DNA from: Bacteroidota bacterium
GTDB taxonomy: Bacteria > Bacteroidota > Bacteroidia > M30B66
NCBI GenBank assembly: GCA_027490225.1
Contig: JAIXYK010000037.1
Location: forward strand, 1 to 64,000
Reading direction: 5' to 3'
DNA length: 64,000 bases
Made by a program: the position numbers and the translations under genes. The notes under the pieces were generated by a model. That model had not been told where the DNA came from. It searched no databases and saw nothing but the letters and a program-made list of their open reading frames with translations. Positions 29,309 to 41,700 of the stretch are shown in pieces (position 1 is the stretch's first letter; each line of letters opens with the position of its first letter).

Positions 29309-29431
29309 AAGGTGAAAGGGAAAAGGGAAAATTGAAAAGCAGCATAAGTCGTAATATCAACAAATAAAAACCACGAAGTGGTGAAATTATAAAAGTTGAA
29401 AATTAAGTTTTACGTATAGTAAGGTGTTTTA

Positions 29432-29655
29432 ATTTAGGCGCTACCCGCGTTTGCATTTGTTTTCATAGCCATTTTTTAGGTGCGGGTCAGGTCTTCGGCT
29501 ATAGTTGCAGGGGCAATTTTACAATTTATTGCCCCTGCAAGCTATTTGCCTCAGCCCTTAGCGCGGGCAAAGCATAATGCCACGCCCCTGATAGAGCCAA
29601 ATACCGCCTGAGGAACGAAGGCAGTATGGGCGATAGCAGGAAAAGGCGCCCAAAA
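29432..29655. repeat. GC-rich structured intergenic island with long hairpin
   Basis: ggcgctacccgc...gcgggtcaggtcttcggc; perfect 13-bp stem ttgcaggggcaat/attgcccctgcaa (29505-29540); ends ...aggcgccc. Confidence 0.6.
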
Positions 29656-29657
29656 AA

Positions 29658-31298
29658 CTATTTACTACTCAACCAAATTTTAAATTCTTCAGTTGTTTTG
29701 CCATTTAACATGAAATCTTTGGTGAGTCCACCTTTGCGGGCTACGTTTATGCCGTAATGCATGTCGAGAAAACCTGATTTTTTGTGTGCATCGGGATTGA
29801 TGGAAATGAGTACATTTTTTTTCATGCAATATGGAATAAAACGCCAGTCAATGTCCAAACGATATGGATGTGCGTTCAACTCAATTACAACATTGTTGGC
29901 TGCGCAAGCATCAATCACCTTATGATGGTCGATGGGGTAACCTTTGCGGGAAAGCAAAAGCCTGCCGGTTGGGTGACCCAAAATACGCGTGTATGGATTT
30001 TCGATGGCTTTGATGAGGCGTTGCGTGGCGCGCTCTTCATCCATTTTTAACACGGAATGCACGGAAGCAACAATAAAATCGAAGGTTTTGAGGATTTCTT
30101 CGGGGTAATCGAGTGAGCCATCTACCAAAATATCTGATTCAATGCCTTTGAAAATGGTGAAATCTGTAATTTTTGCGTTGAGTTGGGCAATTTCCTGGTG
30201 TTGCTGTAATACGCGCTCAATGCTTAATCCGCCTGCATAACCGGCAGATTTACTGTGGTCGCAAATGCCCAAATAATCGAGTTTCAATTCCTTGCAGGCC
30301 AAGGCCATTTCTTCTAAAGTGTTGGCGCCATCGCTCCATGTGCTGTGGTTATGCAAACTGCCTTTAATATCTTCCCAAGTGACCAGTTGCTCAATATCTA
30401 TTTTGCTTGCTTGGTCAATGTCTGAATCGCGCAATTCTGGAATTATAAACGGAAAACCGCGTTCTTCGTAAAAATTAGCTTCGCTATTGATTGGTTCTTC
30501 CAAATCAAAATCGAGCTGCAGTAAGTGTTCGGCAGGACCAGTGGTAAATAAAAGGTCTTTTTCGAAATCGTAGGAAGGAATAAAATGGATGTTGTATTTC
30601 TCTAAGTACTTCGCTGCAAAGAAGGTTTCATTATCTGTAACTTCAGAAAACTGCGGTAATGTTGGCAATAAGGCAAAAAATTGGTCTTCGTCGTTTTGCA
30701 CTAAAATCTCAATATCATCCACTGTTTCCATTTTCCGGCGAATGGAACCAGTGGCTTCTATTTGCAGTTCAAATCCAGCTTTTTGAATTACTTTAATGGC
30801 TTCATGCGCCACCATTTCTGCTTCTGCAAAATGCAATTTGCCTTGGTTTGCCAAACGGTATTCTAAAGCTTGAAGAATAGAAGCCTGGGTTTTCGCCCCA
30901 AAGCCTTTTAGTTCTACCAATCGGTTTTCGTTGCAGGCGTAGAGTAATTCACCGGGTGTTTCAATATCCAGTTCTCGCCACAATTGCGCGACTTTTTTCG
31001 GACCAATTCCTTTTATATTCAGCAATTCTATGATTCCTTGCGGAGTAATAGAAACGTAATGTGTTAATTCTTCAGTAGTTCCCGTTTGTTCCAATTCCAG
31101 AATTTTAAGGGCTATGCCTTTTCCAATTCCAGGAATTTGAAGGAGTTCTTCTAATGATTTGCCTTCTAAAACAACATCTGAACGGTCAATTTGAAATGCA
31201 GCATTGGTGAGCGATTTTAGCTTGAACGGATTTTCATCGTGCAATTCACCCAATGCCGCTGTTAATTTCAGCGCGCGCGATATTTCCTTATTGGTCAT
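29658..31298 (-). CDS. polX: DNA polymerase X family with PHP domain
   Basis: HhH motifs LQIPGIGKGIALKILEL and NIKGIGPKKVAQLW, GSIRRKMETVDDIEILV, PHP HNHSTWSDGANTLEEMA...HPTGRLLLSRKGYP. Confidence 0.93.
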   Translation of the reverse strand: MTNKEISRALKLTAALGELHDENPFKLKSLTNAAFQIDRSDVVLEGKSLEELLQIPGIGKGIALKILELEQTGTTEELTHYVSITPQGIIELLNIKGIGPKKVAQLWRELDIETPGELLYACNENRLVELKGFGAKTQASILQALEYRLANQGKLHFAEAEMVAHEAIKVIQKAGFELQIEATGSIRRKMETVDDIEILVQNDEDQFFALLPTLPQFSEVTDNETFFAAKYLEKYNIHFIPSYDFEKDLLFTTGPAEHLLQLDFDLEEPINSEANFYEERGFPFIIPELRDSDIDQASKIDIEQLVTWEDIKGSLHNHSTWSDGANTLEEMALACKELKLDYLGICDHSKSAGYAGGLSIERVLQQHQEIAQLNAKITDFTIFKGIESDILVDGSLDYPEEILKTFDFIVASVHSVLKMDEERATQRLIKAIENPYTRILGHPTGRLLLSRKGYPIDHHKVIDACAANNVVIELNAHPYRLDIDWRFIPYCMKKNVLISINPDAHKKSGFLDMHYGINVARKGGLTKDFMLNGKTTEEFKIWLSSK

Positions 31299-31305
31299 TT
31301 ACGCT

Positions 31306-33054
31306 TTAATACACTTCAATTTGGTACGGCATGCGCGTTTGGTAAGACTTCATGCGCATCAAGTGATTCATTTGGTTGTAGTATTTGTAAGAATCTCCCA
31401 ATGCTTTTTCTAACACTTTAGTCTCTGTTTCTCCGCTCATTTTCTTAAAGAATTTCTCAATAGGATTTTCTTGAAATGGCAAAGGTAGAATTACATAATT
31501 ATCCAATTTCGCTTTTTTGGCAGCAATGGCTACTGCTGTTTCTAATCCTCCAAAAACATCCACTAAACCTAATCTTTTTGCATCTGCACCTGTCCAAACG
31601 CGACCTTGTGCAATAGAATCTACATCTGCCTTACTCATTTTACGACCTTCGGCCACACGGGTAATGAAGTTGTCGTAAATGCGCTCAATTTCGCGTTGAA
31701 TAATTTCTCTTTCTTGCGCAGTTACTGCTCTTGAACCAGTTCCTATGTCGGCAAATTTGTTGGTTTTAACTGTGTCAACAGTCACACCAAGGTTGTTTAC
31801 CAATTTTTGTCCGTTGAAAAACAAACCAAACACACCAATAGAACCTGTAATTGTATTTGGACTTGCAACAATTGTATCGGCAGGAGCTGCAATGTAATAA
31901 CCACCAGAAGCAGCCAAATTACCCATAGAAACTATAACAGGTTTTACTTTTTTGGTTAACACTACTTCTCTGTAAATAGTTTCAGAAGCTAAAGCAGAAC
32001 CTCCAGGAGAGTTAACACGCAATACTACAGCTTTTACTTTATCATCTAATCTTGCTTTTCTCAAGGCTTTTGAAAATTCTACAGAACCAACTTCTCCTTC
32101 TTTTCCTTCACCGTCTACTATATCACCTTCAGCAAAAATAATCGCAATTTTATCTTTCGATTTTTCTTTGTCTTCTTTCACATCAATGAGCTCAGTGATG
32201 CTGGTGAATTCAATTTTATCAATTGCCTCAGCTTTTGCTTTTGCTTTCAGGATTTCTAAAACTTCATCGCGGTACAAAAGATCATCTACCAGTTTTTGTT
32301 CTTTGGCTGAAACAGAACTTGTAACCAAAGCATTATCAGCAATACTTAAAATTTGCGCAGGAGTAAGTTTTCTTTCTTTGGCTATGCCTTCAACCATATG
32401 ATTCCAAATTGAGAAAATAAAAGTTCTGATTTGTTCACGGTTGGCATCGCTCAATTTATCTTGAATAAAAGGTTCTACAGCACTTTTAAATTTACCATGT
32501 CTAAAAACTTGTGGTTCTACACCAATTTTATCTAGCACACCTTTAAAGAAAAGAATTTCAGAACGTAAGCCTTTCAATTCAGACATACCAGTAGGGTGAA
32601 GGTAAATTTTATCGGCCACAGTTGCTAGATAATATGCTGGTTGCGCATAATTTTCACTGTATGCGTAGATGAATTTTTTTGATTTTTTAAATTCAATTAA
32701 CTCATTTCTAATTTCTTCTATACTCGCAATACCAGATGGAATCGCTGAGATATCTAAGAAAATACCGATGATGTTCTCGTTTTTTGCAGCTTTTCGAATA
32801 TTGTGTAAAATATCATTCAATCCAGGAGTTTGTTCTCCAAAGCTACCACCGGAAATACCAGCAAATGGATTTTCATTGGTTCTATCTGAAATTGGTTGAT
32901 CTAAGGTTAAATGAAGGATTGTATTTTCTTCTAGTTTCACCACTTTTTTACTGCTGCTAGTAGCAACACCAACAATGATGAATAAGAAAAGTAGCACAAA
33001 CGATAAAATGAAGCCCATCATGGAGGCGAACATTATCTTGAAAAATGATTTCAT
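31306..33054 (-). CDS. sppA: Signal peptide peptidase SppA (67K-type)
   Basis: VVLRVNSPGGSALASETIYREV, GNLAASGGYYIAAPADTIVASPNTITGSIGVFG. Confidence 0.95.
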   Translation of the reverse strand: MKSFFKIMFASMMGFILSFVLLFLFIIVGVATSSSKKVVKLEENTILHLTLDQPISDRTNENPFAGISGGSFGEQTPGLNDILHNIRKAAKNENIIGIFLDISAIPSGIASIEEIRNELIEFKKSKKFIYAYSENYAQPAYYLATVADKIYLHPTGMSELKGLRSEILFFKGVLDKIGVEPQVFRHGKFKSAVEPFIQDKLSDANREQIRTFIFSIWNHMVEGIAKERKLTPAQILSIADNALVTSSVSAKEQKLVDDLLYRDEVLEILKAKAKAEAIDKIEFTSITELIDVKEDKEKSKDKIAIIFAEGDIVDGEGKEGEVGSVEFSKALRKARLDDKVKAVVLRVNSPGGSALASETIYREVVLTKKVKPVIVSMGNLAASGGYYIAAPADTIVASPNTITGSIGVFGLFFNGQKLVNNLGVTVDTVKTNKFADIGTGSRAVTAQEREIIQREIERIYDNFITRVAEGRKMSKADVDSIAQGRVWTGADAKRLGLVDVFGGLETAVAIAAKKAKLDNYVILPLPFQENPIEKFFKKMSGETETKVLEKALGDSYKYYNQMNHLMRMKSYQTRMPYQIEVY

Positions 33055-33114
33055 GTTATAGAATTAGGTTGCAAAATTACTTATTTCGAGCAATTAAATG
33101 ATTAATTTTGAAAA

Positions 33115-33573
33115 ATGATTCAAGTGGCAATTTCTTTAGGTAGTAATTTGGGAAATGGGGAAGAAAATATATTAAAATCCATTGAATTATTGAATCAGAA
33201 TGGCATTGAAATTCTAGCTATTTCAAGCTTTTACAAAACCATACCCGAAGGATTTTTATCCGAAAATTTGTTTACCAATGCTGCAGCAATTGCGCAAACA
33301 AATTTAGATGCAGACGGTCTAGTAAAATTGATTTTGAGTATTGAAATTCAGCTCGGTAGAACAAGAAATACAGATGTTTATGAAGATAGGGTTATTGATT
33401 TGGATGTTTTATTATTTGGGAATGAGGTAATTGAAACGGAAATAGCGATTATTCCACACCCAAGAATGCATTTGAGGAGGTTTGTGTTAGAACCACTTTC
33501 AGAAATAGCTCCAAATTGGGAGCACCCAATTCTAAAAAGTAATATTATTGATATTTTAAAGCATCTAAATTGA
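33115..33573 (+). CDS. folK: 2-amino-4-hydroxy-6-hydroxymethyldihydropteridine pyrophosphokinase
   Basis: VAISLGSNLGNGEENI, RTRNTDVYEDRVIDLDVLLFG, IPHPRMHLRRFVLEPL. Confidence 0.95.
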   Translation: MIQVAISLGSNLGNGEENILKSIELLNQNGIEILAISSFYKTIPEGFLSENLFTNAAAIAQTNLDADGLVKLILSIEIQLGRTRNTDVYEDRVIDLDVLLFGNEVIETEIAIIPHPRMHLRRFVLEPLSEIAPNWEHPILKSNIIDILKHLN

Positions 33574-33744
33574 TTAAATGTTATTGATTAATTTGACATT
33601 CATTTCTTACATCACATAGTTTATGAGCATAGATTTGAGTTTAAAATGTTGATAATCAGTGTTAATATTAAATTTACAAATTGTTAGGAATGTAACTTGA
33701 ATTGGTATTTTTGCGCCACTAAAAAGAAACCTAATAATAGAATT

Positions 33745-35463
33745 ATGATAATGAATACAAAATTGGGAATTGCTGCTGTTTTGGCTTTTACATTTTTGAT
33801 TACTGAAAGTTGTGGTATTAAAAAGATGGTAAAAAATGCAAAAGATATTTCTTACGAAACAACGCCCAATCCATTAGAATTACATGGCGATAGCGTGAAG
33901 ATTACTGTGAATGGAAATTTCCCTGAGAAATATTTTCATAAAAAAGCAACAGTTTTGGTTACTCCTGTGGTGAAGTTTAATGGTGGAGAAAAACTGTTAA
34001 AGAACATTACTTTAAAAGGTGATAAAATTGAAGGCAGTGGGCAAAGTATTTCTTACACTGCGGGCGGAAAATTCACGGTAAAAGACCAGTTTTTGTATCA
34101 AGCCGGAATGGAGAAATCTGATATTATTCTTCGTGCTACTATCATATATAAAGGTAAAAACACAGAATTGCCAGAATTGAAAATTGCTGATGGAACAATT
34201 GTAACTCCATTATTGCTGCAGCCAGACTACAAGGCGATTGCAGTTGGAGATAAATTTGACAAAAATCCTACTGTAACTCAGAAGTCCAATATCTATTTCT
34301 TGGTTGATTCATGGGAAGTTAGAAACATTGAATTGAACAGCGATGAAATGAGCAACTTATATCGATTTATTGATAAAGGTGCAAAAGATAGTTCAGAGTT
34401 TACAAGTCTTGATATTTATGGATTCGCATCACCAGAAGGTGAGTTAACTAGAAATTCAAAGCTTTCTGAGAATCGTGCTGATGAAGCATTTAAAGTGATG
34501 CAAAATCGTTTCAACAAAGCGAAGATGAAAGATTTAGCGAAACGCGAAGGTTTCTATAAAAAGACTACAACCAATTTTGAAGATTGGGATGGCTTAAAGG
34601 GCATGTTGCAATCTTCTTCTGTTGAAGGAAAAGATCAGGCTATCAATATTATTAACACTATTGGGGATCCAGAAGCAAGAGAAGCTGAGTTTAGAAAAAT
34701 GGCGAGTTTCGATCCTATTTATGAGGCATATTTTCCAAAATTACGCCGTGCCGAAATTAACTTGGTGGCTAAACTGAAAACAAGAACTGATGCTCAGATT
34801 AGCGCTTTAGCTGCTTCTGCACCAGATTCATTGGGTTACGAAGAGTTAATGTATGCTGCAGGTTTAACTACAGAATTGAATCAAAAAATGGCAATTTACA
34901 ACGCTTTTGCTCGTCGTTTCCCTGAAGATTACAGAGGATTCAATAACATGGGTTATATATACGTATTGCAAGGTAAAGTAAACGAGGCGCAAGCTGAATT
35001 TGAAAAAGCAAACAGAATTAGCGCTAACAACCCAGTTATTCAGAATAATCTTGGAGCAGTTGCTGCAATGAAAGGTGATAAAAAAGGTGCTGCTACTTTA
35101 TTTAACAATGCGGGTGCTGCACCTGAAGTTTCTTACAACAAAGGTAATTTGGCTGTTGCCAATGGAAAATATAGTGAAGCAAGCGCTGCATATGGAAGTA
35201 CTTGTTCATTCAATGCTGCACTTGCAAAATTATTAGCAGGTAATCCATCAGGTGCAAATCAAACTTTAGATTGCAGTACAGAAAAAGAAACAGCTGCAGC
35301 TTCTTATTTGAAAGCAGTAATTGCAGCAAGAAATTCTGATAAAGAAGGTGTAGTTTCAAATTTAACAAAAGCTATTTCTGCTGATAAGAAATGGAAAGAA
35401 AAAGCAAAAACTGATTTAGAATTTAGAAAGTTTACTACTGAACTTGGTTCAATTTTGAACTAA
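33745..35463 (+). CDS. TPR/OmpA-like lipoprotein
   Basis: Lipobox LITESCGIKK; OmpA-like DIYGFASPEGELTRNSKLSENRADEA; C-terminal TPR-like repeats. Confidence 0.8.
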   Translation: MIMNTKLGIAAVLAFTFLITESCGIKKMVKNAKDISYETTPNPLELHGDSVKITVNGNFPEKYFHKKATVLVTPVVKFNGGEKLLKNITLKGDKIEGSGQSISYTAGGKFTVKDQFLYQAGMEKSDIILRATIIYKGKNTELPELKIADGTIVTPLLLQPDYKAIAVGDKFDKNPTVTQKSNIYFLVDSWEVRNIELNSDEMSNLYRFIDKGAKDSSEFTSLDIYGFASPEGELTRNSKLSENRADEAFKVMQNRFNKAKMKDLAKREGFYKKTTTNFEDWDGLKGMLQSSSVEGKDQAINIINTIGDPEAREAEFRKMASFDPIYEAYFPKLRRAEINLVAKLKTRTDAQISALAASAPDSLGYEELMYAAGLTTELNQKMAIYNAFARRFPEDYRGFNNMGYIYVLQGKVNEAQAEFEKANRISANNPVIQNNLGAVAAMKGDKKGAATLFNNAGAAPEVSYNKGNLAVANGKYSEASAAYGSTCSFNAALAKLLAGNPSGANQTLDCSTEKETAAASYLKAVIAARNSDKEGVVSNLTKAISADKKWKEKAKTDLEFRKFTTELGSILN

Positions 35464-35483
35464 TCATTTTTTAATATTTTTAG

Positions 35484-35512
35484 AAAGGCGCATGTAAGTT
35501 ACATGCGCCTTT
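35484..35512 (+). terminator. Intrinsic terminator
   Basis: aaaggcgcatgtaagttacatgcgcctttttg. Confidence 0.8.
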
Positions 35513-35747
35513 TTGCGTTTATATGCCTTATTCATGTAAGAAAAGGGCCTTTATTAGTTGCAAGTGAAAATATGTATTGACTTACATTTGGGTTCAATAA
35601 TTCTGAAGGAAATTATACAAAAAACCGCTAGAAATATTGAATGTAACCTAACCTAATCAATTACCGTTTACACACAAAAGTTTTTCGATATGCTTTTTCT
35701 TTTGGAAATGATATGAATTACATGTTAAAACGGACATCTGTCAGAAT

Positions 35748-38700
35748 TTGAAAAGTTTTTACAATTTTTTATTTAATATAATTTTGCAAAAGAGTAAAGT
35801 TTCTCTTTTGGTGTTTATTTGTTTAATAAACTCATCCATAGCACTAGCTCAGGGAGAAACAAATAATTGGTTTTTTGGAGGAAATGCAGGTGTTACTTTT
35901 AGCGGAGGAGCACCGGTGAGTTTGCCTAATGGTGCATTGATTTCTGGGGAAGGTGTATCGTCTATTTCTAATGCTGCCGGAAATCTATTGATTTATACTG
36001 ATGGAACAACTGTATATGATAGAAACGATAACATTATGCCCAATGGAAATGGCTTGTTTGGTGGAAATTCCTCAAGTCAATCTGCAGTAATAATTAGAAG
36101 ACCAGGAAGTAATACCATTTATTATGTATTTACAGTTGCTCAAGCTGCATTAGCAGAAGGCATTTGTTATTCAACAGTTAACATGACGTTAAATGGTGGT
36201 TTTGGTGACATTGTTAACGCCACCAAAAATACCCCATTAATAAGTCCAAGTACCGAAAAGCTCTCGGCTGTAAAGCATTGTAATGGAAGAGATGTTTGGG
36301 TCATCGGGCATGGTTATAACAATTCAACTTTCCACGCTTGGCTAGTTACGCCTGCAGGTGTGAATGCTGTTCCTGTAAATAGTGTTTCAGGCTCTGACCA
36401 TGGTACATCGGTAATTGGATGTTTAAAAGTATCACCTGATGGCAAAAGATTGGCTCTTGCAGTTTATGAAGTTGGAGGAACACAATATATTGAAGTTTTT
36501 GATTTTAATAATAACACAGGAGTAGTTTCAAACCCACGCAGATTTAACTACGGAGACGATTGTTACGGTATTGAGTTTTCTCCCAATAGTGAATTATTGT
36601 ATTACACCGCTTCAGCTAATACCAGCGCATCTGATATTAAAGTTTATCAAATGGATGTTTGTGAAACCACTCAAGCAAATATGGCAGCTTCAGCACAAAT
36701 TATTGGCGCCTCAAGTGCAGGCTTTATACGCTCTCTGCAATTAGGGCCAGACGGCAAATTATATTTCACAAGGTTTGGTCAAAGTTGGATAGGAGTGATT
36801 CCTTCGCCGAATACTCCAGGAATTGGCTGCGGTTTTAATGTAAATGGAGTTGCTCTGAGTCCAGGAACTACCTGCAGAGCTGGTTTGCCGAACTTTAATC
36901 AAAGCTTGTTCGAGGTTGAAGAAGATTTTACATATACTCAGAATTGCTTAAATGCAACTTTTTCTTCTCAAATAATTATTGATGAAGCAACTTGTAATGA
37001 CCCAGTAGTTCAAACACTTTGGAATTTTGGTGAGCCTTCATCAGGCGCAGCTAATACTTCTACAAGTAATAATCCATCCCATACCTACGCTAATCCTGGA
37101 ACTTACACTGTAAGACTCATATTGAATTACTCCTGCAAAAAAGACACTTTGTATGAAGTTTTAAATGTGAATTGTGGTCCTCAAGTTACACTAAATGATA
37201 CTGCAATTTGTTCTGGAACTTGTGGGACAATAAATTCATCAGTTATAGGTGGAACTCCTGGTTATACCTATTCTTGGTCGCCTAATATTGGAAGTGGACC
37301 AGGTCCGTTTTCTGTTTGCCCTTTGGCTACAACAAACTATATAGTTACAGTTACTGATGCAACGGGTCTTATCGATAGAGATACAGCCACTGTTACGGTT
37401 TCTTCTGTTCCTGTTCCAACATTTACATACGATCATGTAAATTGTTTCGGAGGCACAGATGGAGATGTAACAGCTCTTGCTACTGGTGCAGGAGGCCCAT
37501 TTAATTATTCATGGAACACCACTCCAGTTACCAATAATGCAGCGCTTATAAATGTGGCAGCCGGAACTTATCAGGTTACGGTCAGAAATGCAGCCAATTG
37601 CACCAGAACAGCAAATGCTACAATTACGCAACCAACTGCGTTAACCTTAACAGTTAACAAAACTAATACAGGTTGTGGAGTTCCTACAGGAACCGCAACT
37701 GCCTCTCCTTCAGGTGGAACTGCACCATATGTTGTTACTTGGAATTCTACTCCAGCTCAAACCGGACTAACTGCAAATGCACTTCCTGCCGGTAATTTTA
37801 TTGCAACAGTAACAGATGCAAATGGATGCATTCAAACACAAGCATTTACCATAAATTCAAGTAGCGGTCCAACATTAAACCTAACAGCTTCAACAAATGT
37901 AACTTGTAACGGAGGAACAAATGGAACAGCTACCGTTGTAGCAAGTGCAGGCGCAACACCATACACGTACAGTTGGAGCACTGGACAAACAACTTCTGCA
38001 GTAAATAACCTTCCAGCTGGAAACCATACCGCAACGGTTACAGATAATAATGGATGTTCCACTTCAGTACCGGTAGTAATTACTTCACCAGCAGCCATTC
38101 AAATTCAAACATCTATTACCACTGCAAGTTGTGGATTGGCAAATGGTTCGGCAACGGCATTGGCCAGCGGCGGTGCACCAACTTATACTTATTCCTGGAA
38201 CACGACACCAGTTCAAAATACAGCAACTGCCAATAATATTATTGCTGGAAATTATACAGTCACTGCAACAGATGCTAACGGTTGTTCTTCAACTGCAACC
38301 GCAATAGTTACAGGTACATCCAATCCAACCATTACCATTTCAAAAACAGATGTTACTTGTTTTGGAGGCAACAATGGAACCGCAACTGCCACAATAGGAG
38401 CGGGAACAGCACCATATTCAGTTACATGGAGCAATGCTGCAACAGGATTAACAGTTAGCAATTTAATTGCAGGAAATTATTCTGCTACAGTTACAGATGT
38501 GGCTGGGTGTTCAGCAACAGCCAATTTTACCATTACCCAACCAACAGCAATAAGTTTAGCAACTTCAAGCACGGCTGCAACTTGTGGAAGTAGTAATGGA
38601 AGTGCTACAGTTGTAATTAGTGGAGGAACAGGCCCATTTTCAACACAATGGAATACATCACCAGTAAGCAGCGGTCTTTCTATCAACAACATTCCAGCAG

Positions 38701-41700
38701 GTACATACATATTAACTGTTTCTGATAATAATAGCTGTACTGCAAATACAACAGTTGCTGTGAGCAATAGCAGTGGACCAACATTAAACCTAACAGCTTC
38801 AACAAGTGTAACTTGTAATGGAGGAACAAATGGAACAGCTACCGTTGTAGCAAGTGCAGGTGCAACACCATACACATACAGTTGGAGCACTGGACAAACC
38901 ACAGCAACAGTCAATAACCTTCCAGCTGGAAACCATACAGCAACGGTTACAGATAATAATGGTTGTTCCACTTCAGTTCCAGTGGTAATTACTTCACCGG
39001 CAGCCATTCAAATTCAAACATCTATTACCACTGCAAGTTGTGGACTGGCAAATGGTTCGGCAACAGCATTGGCCAGCGGCGGTGCACCAACTTATACTTA
39101 TTCCTGGAACACTACACCAGTTCAAAATACAGCAACTGCCAATAATATTATTGCTGGAAATTATACAGTTACAGCAACAGATGCCAACGGTTGTTCAGAA
39201 ACAGCAACGGCAACAGTTACAGGTACATCTAATCCAACCATTACCATTTCAAAAACAGATGTTACTTGTTTTGGAGGCAACAATGGCACCGCATCAGCCA
39301 CAATAGGAGCGGGCACAGCACCATTTACAGTAACATGGAGCAATGCTGCAACAGGATTAGCAGTTAGCAATTTAACTGCAGGAAATTATTCTGCTACAGT
39401 TACAGATGCGACAGGTTGTTCAGCAAACGATTTAGCTGTTATTGCTGAACCTAATCAGATTACAACACAAGTTAACATTACTGATGCTGCATGCGGAACT
39501 GCAACAGGAAGAGCTGATTTGATAATCAATGGTGGCACAGCCCCTTATGCTATTTCTTGGAACAGTTTGCCAATTCAAAATGGAATAAGTTTAACAAATG
39601 TTCAAGCAGGATTATACACTGCTCAAATTACAGATGCAAATGCGTGCACTTTGAATGTAAATGCACAAGTGAATAACCTTTCAGGCCCTCAGTTAACATT
39701 AGTTTCCAATAATAATGTAAGTTGTTTTGGAGGAAATGATGGCGCAATTGAGGTAAGTGTTTCGGGAGGTCAAGCTCCATTGTCTTTATCTTGGAACTCA
39801 GGACAAAATTCAACAAGCATTTCATCTCTAATTGCTGGAACATATACAGCTACACTAACTGATGCCATTGGTTGTAGTACTAGTTTATCTATCATTTTAA
39901 GTGAACCAATAGCATTACAAGCTGCAGTTTCAACTACACCAACTACTTGTGGAAATAACAATGGTACTGCCAATGCACAAATTACGGGTGGCGTTATTCC
40001 ATATATGTATAATTGGAATAATACAGGAATTGGTAGTTCATCAGTTTCTAATTTGGCTGCAGGAAATCAACAATTAGTGATTTCAGATGCCAATGGTTGC
40101 TCTATAAATGAAAATTTCACAATTTCTGCTTTGGTTCCACCAAGCGTAAACATTTCAATAGACAATAATATTAGTTGTCCGGGTGGAAGTAATGGTTCAT
40201 TGAGTGCAACAGTTATTCAAGGAGAAGCACCCTTTATTTATAATTGGTCAAATGGAAATTCTAATACAGTTATATTAAATTTAAATCAGGGTAATTATTC
40301 AGTGTCTGTAACTGATAATAATGGTTGTATTGCAAATGATGCAGTTCAATTGAATGCACCATCACCTTGGTCAAATTTCATCATTCCTCAGGCATCCACT
40401 TGCGGAAACAACAATGGTTCTGCATTATTGCTGTTAAATGGAGCTACATCACCTTATTCTGTGGTTTGGAGTAACGGACAAACATTGCCAAACGCAATAA
40501 ATCTCGCTGCTGGAAATTATTCTGTTGCAATTACAGATGCAAATGGTTGCACCAAAAATGAACAAACAACAATTTTTGATATTGGCGGATTAAGTGTTGT
40601 ACTAAACCAAACGCAACAAATAAGTTGTTTTGGATTTAATGATGCAGAAATATCAGCTACAGGGAATGGAGGAGTTCCTCCTTATAGTTATTCTTGGTCT
40701 AATGGGCAAAATTCTAACATCGCCACAAGTATTTCTGCTGGAAACATTTCATGTACAATTACAGATGCAAATGGATGTTCAACAACTTCATCTATTTCAA
40801 TTTCAGAACCTCAAGCTATATCAGCTACTTTTAATACACAACATACAAGCTGTAATCTTAACAATGGCGCTACTACAATCAATGTTTCAGGTGGAACCGC
40901 ACCTTATTTTTACAACTGGCAAAATGGAAATGCTACAAATACATTATTTTCTCTAGCACCTGGCCAAGTAACTTGCGTAGTTTCTGATATAAATGGATGT
41001 AGCACAAATTTCACAGAAAATATAAATGCTAGTACTGGAATTTCAGCAAGTTTAAATATAGACCAAGCCATATCATGTTTTCAGGGCTCAAATGGAATTG
41101 TTTCGGTAATTGGAAACAATACGCTTTCCGCATTATGGTCCAATGGAACAACAGGATTGGTTAACAATAACCTGAGTTCAGGAAATTACAATGTGAGATT
41201 AACAGATGCAAATGCTTGTATCGATACTTTATACATAGTTCTAAACGAACCTGCTGCAATTTCGACATCATTCACAAATTCAGCTGCTGTTTGTTTACTC
41301 AGCAATGGGTCTTCAATTCTAACCATTTCTGGAGGAACATCTCCATATACTTCTGTTTGGAACAATGGTATATCTGGATTGGTAAATAACAGTCTTTTAC
41401 CTGGAAATCAATCAGTATTGATAACAGATGCCAACGGATGTACTTTAAATGCTACAACTTCAATCCCTCAAGTGTTTCCGTTAAATATTGATTCTGTTCA
41501 GGTTACACCTTCAAATTGCTTTGGTGAAGCAAATGGAATTGCAACAACAATTGTTTCAGGTAATACAGGAAATGTTCAATGGAATTGGAGCAATGGTGCA
41601 GAAAATTTAGCCATAAACGACAGCTTAATGGCTGGAAATTACTCTGTTAGCATTTCTGATGAAGCAGGTTGTAACGATACGCAATCATTTATAATCACAC

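Noticed and set aside
38477-39007. 176-aa antisense ORF (and others at 37832, 38252, 39161, 39770) inside the adhesin
   Set aside because: Low-complexity Val/Pro/Leu-rich products recur with the repeats; artefact of repetitive codon usage on the opposite strand.
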